DNA of 6,180 bases from Chloroflexota bacterium (lineage in GTDB: Bacteria > Chloroflexota > Dehalococcoidia > GIF9 > UBA5629), in the NCBI GenBank assembly GCA_026389635.1, contig JAPLHM010000089.1, positions 1 through 6,180 of the forward strand. Reading direction: 5' to 3'. Within the stretch, counting starts at the first letter, position 1, and every line of letters begins with the position of its first letter. The translations under genes were made by a program, and so were the position numbers. Below the pieces are notes generated by a model, which saw only the letters and a program-made list of their open reading frames with translations, did no database searches and was not told the origin of the DNA. Shown here piece by piece: positions 1 to 5,630 of the stretch.

Positions 1-797
1 CGCTGGCCTATACGGGACCCGGAGACACGGCCATCATCCCGTCCCCAACCTATGGCGAATACGAGCTCGCCTGCCGGATCACCGGCGCCCGCGTCGTAAA
101 ATACCAACTGAAGCAAAGCAAAGGCTTCCGGCTCGCCGCCGCCGAGTTCATTTCCTTCGCCTCGGAGTTCAAACCCTCAGCCATCTTCCTGTGTAATCCC
201 AATAATCCAACCGGCCAGTACCTGACCTCCCACGATATGACTAAAATTGTAGCGGCGTTTCCCGATACGCCGATTATTTTAGATGAAGCCTACATGTCTT
301 TTACTGAAAATGCCTGGGATTCGCTTAAATTGCTGCGTCATTCAAACATTTTACTGGTGCGCTCGATGACCAAGGACTTCGCGCTGGCAGGTTTGCGGCT
401 GGGCTACGGCATAGCTTCCAAGGAGATAATCAGCACACTTAAGAAGGTGCGTCCGCCCTGGAACGTGAACTCCGCGGCTCAACAGGCAGGCATCGCCGCC
501 CTGAAAAGCGCCGGCCATATGGAAAAATGCAGCGCCCTGATAAATAAAGGTAAGAACTATTTAATGGCGCAATTAGATTCGCTGGGCTACCAGGTTTTAC
601 CCACAGACACAAATTTCTTCCTGGTACGCGTGGGAAAGGCAACTAATTTTCAAAGCAGGCTACTGGCTAAAGGATACCTGGTGCGTGACTGCTCATCCTT
701 CGGCCTGCCCGCTTATATACGCGTTGCCCCACGCAGGATGCAGGATTGCCGCGACCTGATCGCTGCCGTCAAGTCCCTGCGAAGCGAGGTTAAATGA
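1..797 (+). CDS. cobD: Threonine-phosphate decarboxylase CobD-like PLP enzyme (5' truncated)
   Basis: The frame is open from base 3 to a TGA at 795-797, giving 264 visible residues; the N-terminus lies outside the window. It is a fold-type I PLP enzyme of the histidinol-phosphate aminotransferase/CobD family. Visible marks are PTYGEYE near the left edge, NPNNPTG (195-215), LDEAY with the cofactor-contacting Asp at 282-284, and the Schiff-base Lys at 372-374 in SMTKDFALAGLRLGY. The C-terminal IRVAPR carries the carboxylate/phosphate-binding Arg. CobD decarboxylates L-threonine-O-3-phosphate to (R)-1-amino-2-propanol phosphate, the linker of the cobalamin nucleotide loop; it acts in the cytosol. 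The T-K around the active lysine resembles CobD (S-x-T-K) more than the usual HisC S-K, and the 4-bp ATGA overlap with cbiP supports the cobalamin role. Sequence alone cannot fully exclude a HisC-type aminotransferase. Family assignment is firm; the CobD call is an inference from motif and context. Confidence 0.75.
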   Translation, partial: LAYTGPGDTAIIPSPTYGEYELACRITGARVVKYQLKQSKGFRLAAAEFISFASEFKPSAIFLCNPNNPTGQYLTSHDMTKIVAAFPDTPIILDEAYMSFTENAWDSLKLLRHSNILLVRSMTKDFALAGLRLGYGIASKEIISTLKKVRPPWNVNSAAQQAGIAALKSAGHMEKCSALINKGKNYLMAQLDSLGYQVLPTDTNFFLVRVGKATNFQSRLLAKGYLVRDCSSFGLPAYIRVAPRRMQDCRDLIAAVKSLRSEVK

Positions 798-2320
798 CGG
801 CCAGGACGCTGATGATCCAGGGCACCGCCTCCTCCGCCGGCAAGAGCATTATGGTAGCGGCGCTGTGCCGCATATTGAAGCAGGATGGCTACAGGGTCGC
901 GCCCTTCAAATCTCAAAATATGGCGCTCAATTCTTTCGTCACCCGGGGGGGCGGGGAGATAGGCAGGGCACAGGCAGTCCAGGCCGCAGCCGCCGGCATC
1001 GAACCCTCGGTAGAAATGAACCCCGTGCTGCTTAAGCCGCAGGCCGATGCCACATCGCAGGTCATCGTGCTGGGCAAAGCGCAGAGCGTCGCGGACGCTG
1101 CGGATTATTACCGGGATAATCACAAACTGCTGCCCATAATTATGCACTCGCTAACCAAACTGCGCGATCAATACGACGCGGTAATCATCGAGGGCGCCGG
1201 CAGCCCGGCCGAGGTTAACCTGATGGTGCGGGATATCGCCAATATGCGCATCGCCGAACTGGCCAGGGCCCCGGTTATCCTGGTCGGAGATATAGACCGC
1301 GGAGGCGTCTTCGCCTCGATAGTGGGCACGCTGCAACTGCTGCCAATGCGCCAGCGCAATATGATCAAGGGACTGGTTATCAACAAGTTCCGCGGCGATT
1401 TATCTCTGCTGAAGCCCGGGCTTGATTTCCTGGAAAAGCGTTGCCGCCGTCCGGTACTGGGCGTCGTCCCCTATATCAGGGACCTCGCCATTGCCCAGGA
1501 AGACTCGGTCTATCTCGATGAAAGGACTTCACGGATGCGCGAGGGGTTCCCCGACGTCTGCATTATCCGCCTGCCGCATATAGCAAACTACGACGATTTC
1601 GACCCGCTGGAAACTTTTTGCAATGTACGTTATGTCGCCTCGGTGGAAAAGCTGGGCGATCCCGACCTGGTAATCCTGCCGGGCACCAAGAGCACTATGG
1701 CCGATGTATTATTTCTTAACCGGTCCGGACTGTCAGCCAGAATAATTCAAATGGCTGAGGCCGGCACACCGGTCTTCGGCATGTGCGGCGGATACCAGAT
1801 GCTGGGACGGAAAATCTACGACCCGGTCCAGGCCGAATCCGGGATAACTGAAGCCGACGGGCTGGGTTTATTAGATATGGAAACGGCCTTCGGCCCCCAT
1901 AAAATCACCGCGCAGGTTAGCGCCAGGGTTGATGCCGATAGCGGACTGCTGATGGGCATGCAAGGCCTGGATATCACAGGTTATGAGATACACATGGGGA
2001 AATGTTCTAAACAACCTCCCCATAGCGTATTTACGGTGACTCCACCCGGCAATACGTCAGCCGGCTACCGGGACGGGGGCATCAGTCCAACAGGCAGGAT
2101 ATTCGGCAGCTATATACACGGGCTTTTCAACAATATCGAGTTCACACGCCGGCTGGTTGAGAACCTCTGCTCCCTGCGTAACCTGCCCCCTGCAGAGGCT
2201 GATGCATTAAACCAGGAAAAAGCCTATGATGATATAGCTTCGGTGTTCAGGCAAAGCCTGGACATGGCCAAAATATATGAGATCATATTGGGAGGCTGGC
2301 ATGGCAGAAGGACAGTTTAA
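794..2320 (+). CDS. cbiP: Cobyric acid synthase (glutamine-hydrolysing), CbiP/CobQ
   Basis: This cytosolic enzyme amidates the b, d, e and g carboxylates of adenosylcobyrinic acid a,c-diamide, using glutamine and ATP, to give adenosylcobyric acid. At 508 residues it has normal family length. The N-terminal dethiobiotin-synthetase-like ATPase half shows the P-loop variant GTASSAGKS (residues 10-18), SQNMALNS (40-47), MNPVLLKP, EGAGSPAEVNL and VGDIDRGGVFAS (164-175). The C-terminal class I glutamine amidotransferase half shows LPGTKST (around 297-301), the nucleophile Cys331 in FGMCGGYQMLG, GYEIHMG, and the catalytic His442 in SYIHGLF. Both active-site residues are present, so it looks functional. 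The ATG overlaps the cobD stop (ATGA), with GAGG a few bases upstream, which suggests translational coupling; its own 3' end overlaps cobO by 20 bp. A G7 run at 945-951 is in frame and does not disrupt the protein. Confidence 0.97.
   Translation: MTARTLMIQGTASSAGKSIMVAALCRILKQDGYRVAPFKSQNMALNSFVTRGGGEIGRAQAVQAAAAGIEPSVEMNPVLLKPQADATSQVIVLGKAQSVADAADYYRDNHKLLPIIMHSLTKLRDQYDAVIIEGAGSPAEVNLMVRDIANMRIAELARAPVILVGDIDRGGVFASIVGTLQLLPMRQRNMIKGLVINKFRGDLSLLKPGLDFLEKRCRRPVLGVVPYIRDLAIAQEDSVYLDERTSRMREGFPDVCIIRLPHIANYDDFDPLETFCNVRYVASVEKLGDPDLVILPGTKSTMADVLFLNRSGLSARIIQMAEAGTPVFGMCGGYQMLGRKIYDPVQAESGITEADGLGLLDMETAFGPHKITAQVSARVDADSGLLMGMQGLDITGYEIHMGKCSKQPPHSVFTVTPPGNTSAGYRDGGISPTGRIFGSYIHGLFNNIEFTRRLVENLCSLRNLPPAEADALNQEKAYDDIASVFRQSLDMAKIYEIILGGWHGRRTV
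2290..2295 (+). promoter_or_regulatory. Ribosome binding site of cobO
   Basis: GGGAGG lies 5 bases before the ATG at 2301. It decides the start of cobO: the earlier in-frame ATG at 2277 would add eight residues with no family resemblance and has no such site. The element sits inside the 3' end of cbiP. Confidence 0.8.
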
Positions 2321-2825
2321 AGGGCTGATACAGGTTTATACGGGAGACGGCAAGGGCAAGACCACCGCCGCGCTGGGACAGGCGCTGAGGGCCTCCGCTC
2401 AGGGCATGAGTGTGATCTTCATCCAGTTTCTCAAGACCCAGCGCGGGGGGGAGAATTTCTTCGCCGATAAATACAAGCCCTTCGAGATCATACAGTTCGG
2501 CAAGGGCGACCTTTTCAAGAAGGACGAAGAGGAAATTCTGCGGGAAACCCGGGGTGCCTATGATTACGCGGTAAGCGCGTTGACCGGAGGGAAGTACGAC
2601 TTGGTGGTGCTGGACGAGATATTCATCGCCCACTGGCGGGGACTGATCAGCCTGCCGCAGATATTAGACCTCATAAAAATGAAGCCGGCTAACGTGGAAC
2701 TCATTCTCACGGGACGCAAGGCGCCGCAGGAGGTGGTGCGGCAGGCCGACCTGGTGACCGAGATGCTCATGATCAAGCACCCCTTCTCGGAGGGGGTGCA
2801 CCAGAGGAAAGGAATAGAATTTTGA
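2301..2825 (+). CDS. cobO: Corrinoid (cob(I)yrinic acid a,c-diamide) adenosyltransferase, CobO/CobA/BtuR family
   Basis: The enzyme transfers the 5'-deoxyadenosyl group of ATP to the cobalt of reduced corrinoids, making the Co-C bond of coenzyme B12. With the start at 2301 it has 174 residues, a short form lacking a long N-terminal extension. The P-loop GDGKGKTT is at residues 15-22 within IQVYTGDGKGKTTAALG. VIFIQFLK follows, then the Walker-B-like VVLDE with Asp105-Glu106, an ILTGR strand, and the family's characteristic ending KHPFSEGVHQRKGIEF. These match the CobA/BtuR family and not the unrelated PduO or EutT adenosyltransferases. The gene overlaps cbiP by 20 bp and has a strong Shine-Dalgarno, so it should be co-translated from the same mRNA. 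It is the last gene before the repeat-filled gap. A second in-frame G7 run lies at 2445-2451. Confidence 0.95.
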   Translation: MAEGQFKGLIQVYTGDGKGKTTAALGQALRASAQGMSVIFIQFLKTQRGGENFFADKYKPFEIIQFGKGDLFKKDEEEILRETRGAYDYAVSALTGGKYDLVVLDEIFIAHWRGLISLPQILDLIKMKPANVELILTGRKAPQEVVRQADLVTEMLMIKHPFSEGVHQRKGIEF

Positions 2826-2842
2826 TTGATCGCTTCTGTATT

Positions 2843-2922
2843 GTCTTTGCGAGGAGCCCGCAGGCGACGAAGCAATCTGATCGAGGGGGACAGATTGCCG
2901 CGCCCTTCGGGCTCGCAATGAC
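2843..2922 (+). repeat. Interspersed palindromic (REP/MITE-like) repeat between cobO and cobT
   Basis: An imperfect inverted repeat of about 80 bp. The ends GTCTTTGCGAG (2843-2853) and CTCGCAATGAC (2912-2922) match as inverted repeats at 10 of 11 positions. Inside, GAGCCCG (2854-2860) pairs with CGGGCTC (2908-2914), and GCAATCTG (2872-2879) pairs perfectly with CAGATTGC (2891-2898) around a loop of about 12 bases. The right arm lacks about five bases relative to the left, so this looks like a decayed copy. I recognise the GCGAGGAGC...GCGACGAAGCAATCTG pattern as a noncoding repeat dispersed in many environmental bacterial genomes. It has no ORF and no T tract, so it is not a classical terminator, though the transcript should fold into a long hairpin. 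Confidence 0.85.
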
Positions 2923-2965
2923 GATGTTAGAGTAGGGCCCGCAATGACGAGGTTAGAGTAGGGCT
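2914..2965 (+). repeat. 26-bp tandem direct repeat, two copies, abutting the cobT start
   Basis: Copy 1 is 2914-2939 and copy 2 is 2940-2965. They match at 24 of 26 positions; the differences are T2925/G2951 and the last base C2939/T2965. Each unit begins CGCAATGACGA, the right end of the palindromic element, and ends TTAGAGTAGGGC. Copy 2 stops one base before the ATG of cobT at 2967, so its AGAGTAGGG is the only purine-rich, Shine-Dalgarno-like sequence available to cobT. No promoter consensus is evident here. Confidence 0.85.
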
Positions 2966-2966
2966 T

Positions 2967-4046
2967 ATGAACGACAGGCAGAAATTGGAACACCTGGTCA
3001 GCCGGGTGGGACCCCCCGACGCGGCCTCCCGTGAGGCTGCCCGGCTCAGGTTAAACAGTCTGACCAAGCCGCGCGGCAGCCTGGGCGCGCTGGAGGACCT
3101 GGCGGCTCAAATCGCCGGCATACGCGGTGAGACCATCCCGAGTATAAAAGACAAGGTCATTATTCTCATGGCGGCCGATCACGGTGTGGTCACCCGCGGC
3201 GTCAGCCTCTATCCCCAGGAGGTCACCCGCCAGATGGTTCTGAACTTTGCGGCCGGGGGCGCCGCCATCAATGTACTGGCCCGCATGGCCGGGGCGCGCG
3301 TGGTCATCGTGGATATGGGCATAAAAGGCGGATTGCCGTCATACCAGGGAATCGTGTGCAAGATGATCGACTTCGGCAGCGCCGACATGAGCGCCGGTGC
3401 GGCCATGAGCCGGGACCAGGCCATAAATAGTCTGCTGGCGGGCGCGGAGGTATTTGAAAATGAACTGGCAAATGGCCTCGACATATTGGGCACCGGCGAT
3501 ATGGGCATAGGCAATACCACCTCGGCCAGCGCCATCACGGCGGCCATGACGGGCAAGGCGGCGCGGGAGGTGACGGGACGCGGCGCCGGCATCGGTGACG
3601 GGCAATTAGATCACAAAATCAATGTCATAGAACAGGCCCTGGCGGTCAACAGGCCGGATCCCGCCGACGCCGTCGGGGTGCTGGAGAAGGTGGGAGGATT
3701 CGAGATCGGCGGACTGGCCGGCGCCATGCTTGCGGGGGCGGCCAACCGCATACCCGTGGTAATCGACGGCTTTATCTCGGGTGCCGCGGCCCTCATCGCG
3801 GCGGGCATCTGCCCGCAGATCAAGCATTACCTGATCGCCGCCCACCTCTCGGCCGAGAGGGGACACGCCGCCTGCCTGAAACAGATAGGACTGAGGCCCC
3901 TGCTGGAATTAGATTTGCGACTGGGCGAAGGCACGGGGGCGGCGCTGGGCATATTTTTAGCGGAGTGTTCGATCAACCTCATGCGGGAGATGGCCACCTT
4001 CGAGGGGGCAGGGGTATCCGATATCACACGGGAGGTCACATTATGA
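2967..4046 (+). CDS. cobT: Nicotinate-nucleotide:5,6-dimethylbenzimidazole phosphoribosyltransferase CobT
   Basis: CobT moves the ribose-5-phosphate of nicotinate mononucleotide onto the lower-ligand base (usually 5,6-dimethylbenzimidazole), giving alpha-ribazole 5'-phosphate. At 359 residues it is of normal length. The family signatures occur in order: LTKPRGSLGALEDLA near residues 32-46, MAADHGVVTRGVSLYP with the conserved DHG, NFAAGGAAINVLAR, GDMGIGNTTSASA (from residue 177), GRGAGIGDGQLDHKI, VIDGFISGAAAL, and LRLGEGTGAAL, where Glu321 corresponds to the catalytic Glu317 of Salmonella CobT. Asp178 stands where Salmonella CobT has Glu174. The ATG at 2967 is the first start after an in-frame TAG at 2928 and reads directly into typical N-terminal sequence. 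Its only ribosome-binding candidate, TAGGG, comes from the upstream repeat. The stop overlaps cobS by 4 bp. Confidence 0.97.
   Translation: MNDRQKLEHLVSRVGPPDAASREAARLRLNSLTKPRGSLGALEDLAAQIAGIRGETIPSIKDKVIILMAADHGVVTRGVSLYPQEVTRQMVLNFAAGGAAINVLARMAGARVVIVDMGIKGGLPSYQGIVCKMIDFGSADMSAGAAMSRDQAINSLLAGAEVFENELANGLDILGTGDMGIGNTTSASAITAAMTGKAAREVTGRGAGIGDGQLDHKINVIEQALAVNRPDPADAVGVLEKVGGFEIGGLAGAMLAGAANRIPVVIDGFISGAAALIAAGICPQIKHYLIAAHLSAERGHAACLKQIGLRPLLELDLRLGEGTGAALGIFLAECSINLMREMATFEGAGVSDITREVTL
4031..4035 (+). promoter_or_regulatory. Ribosome binding site of cobS
   Basis: GGAGG lies 7 bases before the ATG at 4043, inside the end of cobT. It fixes the cobS start; the earlier in-frame ATG at 3965 would encode only out-of-frame cobT sequence with no CobS character. 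Confidence 0.85.
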
Positions 4047-4936
4047 GCTTCTGGGCCGTGCTGCGCTTCCTGACCATACTGCCGGCGCCTGCACCGCAAA
4101 AGGGCGATGCGGCGGGCGGAACCCGGCTGGCGACTCCGGCATCCGAGAAACCCACAGAATACGCCTCAGCCGACATGAATACCATACTCATACTGCCCGC
4201 GGAATCCGCCGGGGATGAGGAGACGCGGTTGACCGGACGTTCCATCATGTATTTCCCCCTGGTGGGGCTGGTTATCGGGCTGCTGCTGGCCCTGCTTTAC
4301 GTCATATTCCGCGCCTTTTTACCTTCCGCCGTGGACAGCATACTGCTGGTGGCCGCGCTGGCCGTTATCACGGGCGCCCACCACATCGACGGCCTGATGG
4401 ATACATGCGACGCACTGGTGGCAGGCAAGACCAGGGTGCAGAGGCTTCAGATCATGGTGGACACGCGGGTGGGGGCCTTCGGCATCGCCGCCGCCTGCCT
4501 GCTGTTGCTCACAAAGTACGCTTGCCTTTCGTCGGCTCTCAGCCTGTCCGCCCTGCTGACCTTTCCCCTGCTCAGCCGCTGGGCCATCACGGGACTGGTA
4601 CTGCTTTTCCCGGCCGCCAAAGAGAGCGGCTCTTTCTTCGCCCTCAAGGACGGCGCCGTCTGGAGTGGATTTGCCGGGGCAACCGCCATAGCCCTGGCGG
4701 CCGCCATACTGTTCAACGGGCCGCTGATCGGCCCGCTGATGATGGCCGTGCTCTTCGGCCTGCTGTACTGCCTGGCATTGCTCTTCCAGCGCCTCTTCGG
4801 CGGACTGACGGGCGACTGCTGCGGCGCGCTGATCGAAACGGGCGAGGTCATCACTTTGGTCTTAAGCATCGCACTGCTGCGCCTGCTGCCCTATCTATCC
4901 GGCTACAACCTGTTCAAAATCCCATTTCCTTTTTAA
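4043..4936 (+). CDS. cobS: Adenosylcobinamide-GDP ribazoletransferase (cobalamin synthase) CobS
   Basis: CobS is the integral-membrane enzyme that joins adenosylcobinamide-GDP to alpha-ribazole (phosphate), completing the nucleotide loop. At 297 residues it is longer than the usual 240-270. It opens with the typical SFWAVLRFLTILP, then has about 45 residues before GRSIMYFPLVG (65-75), where other members have about 15. The excess contains what looks like an internal duplication (residues 12-29 and 50-63). The catalytic, metal-binding region is intact: HHIDGLMDTCDAL (113-125), RLQIMVDTRVGAFG, and the late GDCCGALIETGE. Several hydrophobic helices follow, for example FPLVGLVIGLLLALLYVIF and the final ITLVLSIALLRLLPYL. 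The ATGA overlap with cobT and a good Shine-Dalgarno indicate coupled translation. cobU follows after 6 bp. Confidence 0.95.
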   Translation: MSFWAVLRFLTILPAPAPQKGDAAGGTRLATPASEKPTEYASADMNTILILPAESAGDEETRLTGRSIMYFPLVGLVIGLLLALLYVIFRAFLPSAVDSILLVAALAVITGAHHIDGLMDTCDALVAGKTRVQRLQIMVDTRVGAFGIAAACLLLLTKYACLSSALSLSALLTFPLLSRWAITGLVLLFPAAKESGSFFALKDGAVWSGFAGATAIALAAAILFNGPLIGPLMMAVLFGLLYCLALLFQRLFGGLTGDCCGALIETGEVITLVLSIALLRLLPYLSGYNLFKIPFPF

Positions 4937-4942
4937 CTGAAT

Positions 4943-5482
4943 ATGACCGCTGAAAAAAGAATCGTACTGATATTAGGAGGGGCGCGCAGCGGCAAAAGCT
5001 CATACGCCCAGCAGTTAGCCGCGGAAAGGGGCGGCAGGGCGCTTTTCTGCGCCACGGCCCAGCCGCTGGACGATGAGATGCGGGAGCGCATCCAGGCCCA
5101 CAGGCAGTCGCGTCCGCCCGGCTGGGATACGCTGGAAACCAGGGACGGCCTGGCAGCTGCGCTGGAAGGCGTAGCCGGCAGATACGAAACAGTCATCATC
5201 GACTGCATCACGCTGCTGATCGCCAACTGCATGGGTGCGACTGATGACCCCGCCGCGGCTGAAAAAACTGTTGATGCCGAGGTGGACGCCCTGATCGACC
5301 TGATGCGCAGTTCAACCTGCAGCTTCATATTAGTCTCCAACGAGGTAGGAAGCGGCATCGTGCCGGATAACAGGTTGGCGCGGGTGTACCGCGACGTCCT
5401 GGGCAAGGCCAACCAGCGGCTGGCGCGGGCCGCCGACCAGGTTATGCTCCTGACAGCCGGACTGCCGCTAAAGCTGAAATAG
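4943..5482 (+). CDS. cobU: Adenosylcobinamide kinase / adenosylcobinamide-phosphate guanylyltransferase CobU
   Basis: This bifunctional cytosolic enzyme phosphorylates adenosylcobinamide and then transfers GMP from GTP to make adenosylcobinamide-GDP, the substrate of CobS. The 179 residues match the family. Seen in order are the P-loop GGARSGKSS (12-20), ATAQPLDDEMRERI, and AHRQSRPPGW, where His53 lies in the RIxxHxxxRP motif that carries the guanylylated His (His46 in Salmonella CobU). The DCITLLIANCM segment, VSNEVGSGIVPDNRLAR, and the closing KANQRLARAADQVMLLTAGLPLKLK region follow. It starts 6 bp after cobS with no recognisable Shine-Dalgarno, so translation probably depends on ribosomes finishing cobS. 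It is the last gene of the cobalamin block. A cobC phosphatase, often found next to cobS/cobU, is absent. Confidence 0.96.
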   Translation: MTAEKRIVLILGGARSGKSSYAQQLAAERGGRALFCATAQPLDDEMRERIQAHRQSRPPGWDTLETRDGLAAALEGVAGRYETVIIDCITLLIANCMGATDDPAAAEKTVDAEVDALIDLMRSSTCSFILVSNEVGSGIVPDNRLARVYRDVLGKANQRLARAADQVMLLTAGLPLKLK

Positions 5483-5542
5483 CGGCCCTCTTAATAATCC
5501 CTTAACAATCGTCGGCCATAATCAGTTGCAACGTGCACTTTC

Positions 5543-5559
5543 ACCGCGGCCTACGCGGT
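5543..5559. repeat. Perfect inverted repeat upstream of the 5564 promoter (possible operator)
   Basis: ACCGCG (5543-5548) and CGCGGT (5554-5559) are perfect inverted repeats around a 5-base centre, ending 4 bases before the proposed -35 box. No T run follows on either strand, so I do not call it an intrinsic terminator. Its position suits a regulator-binding site for the downstream gene, but a weak hairpin after cobU is an alternative. The rest of the gap (5483-5630) also holds the palindrome GTTGCAAC (5525-5532) and no gene. Confidence 0.4.
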
Positions 5560-5563
5560 CAAA

Positions 5564-5592
5564 TCGACAACGATATGAATTGCCATTATAAT
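5564..5592 (+). promoter_or_regulatory. Sigma-70-type promoter for the exported Ig-repeat gene
   Basis: TCGACA (5564-5569, one mismatch to TTGACA) is followed after exactly 17 bases by a perfect TATAAT (5587-5592). Transcription would start near 5599, giving a leader of about 30 bases before the GTG at 5631. This AT-rich patch stands out from the GC-rich coding sequence around it, and it separates the downstream gene's expression from that of the cobalamin genes. Confidence 0.65.
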
Positions 5593-5630
5593 ACAGATAT
5601 AAATACGCCGGCCGTACGGATTAAGATCTG

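Noticed and set aside
945..951. G7 tracts in cbiP (945-951) and cobO (2445-2451) as phase-variable or frameshift sites
   Set aside because: Both are in frame within intact, conserved proteins, and homopolymers of this length are expected occasionally in GC-rich sequence.
2277..2300. Upstream ATG at 2277 as the cobO start
   Set aside because: It adds residues (MRSYWEAG) unlike the family and lacks a ribosome-binding site, whereas 2301 has GGGAGG at ideal spacing and starts just before the conserved KGLIQVYTGDGKGKTT region.
2826..2966. Cobalamin riboswitch in the cobO-cobT gap
   Set aside because: A B12 locus makes this worth checking, but the gap is explained by the palindromic and tandem repeats, and no B12-box-like sequence or the required length of about 200 bases is present. 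The 5483-5630 gap also shows none.
3209..3592. Long minus-strand ORFs opposite cobT, and similar ones opposite cbiP, cobS and cobU
   Set aside because: They are antisense shadows of well-conserved genes with no recognisable domains or initiation sites.
3965..4042. Upstream ATG at 3965 as the cobS start
   Set aside because: The added 26 residues are a shifted-frame reading of the conserved cobT C-terminus; the ATG at 4043 has GGAGG and a family-typical N-terminus.
4175..4177. Internal ATG in cobS as an alternative start that would remove the insertion
   Set aside because: There is no ribosome-binding site before it, and it would delete the conserved SFWAVLRFLTILP segment, which is clearly in frame and typical of CobS.
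4405..4953. Long +strand ORF overlapping cobS in another frame
   Set aside because: Its Arg/Gly/Pro-rich composition is typical of an out-of-frame reading of GC-rich coding DNA, and cobS is well supported in the other frame.
5483..5560. Intrinsic terminator after cobU
   Set aside because: The only clear hairpin (5543-5559) has a 6-bp stem and no following T run on either strand; other pairings here are shorter.
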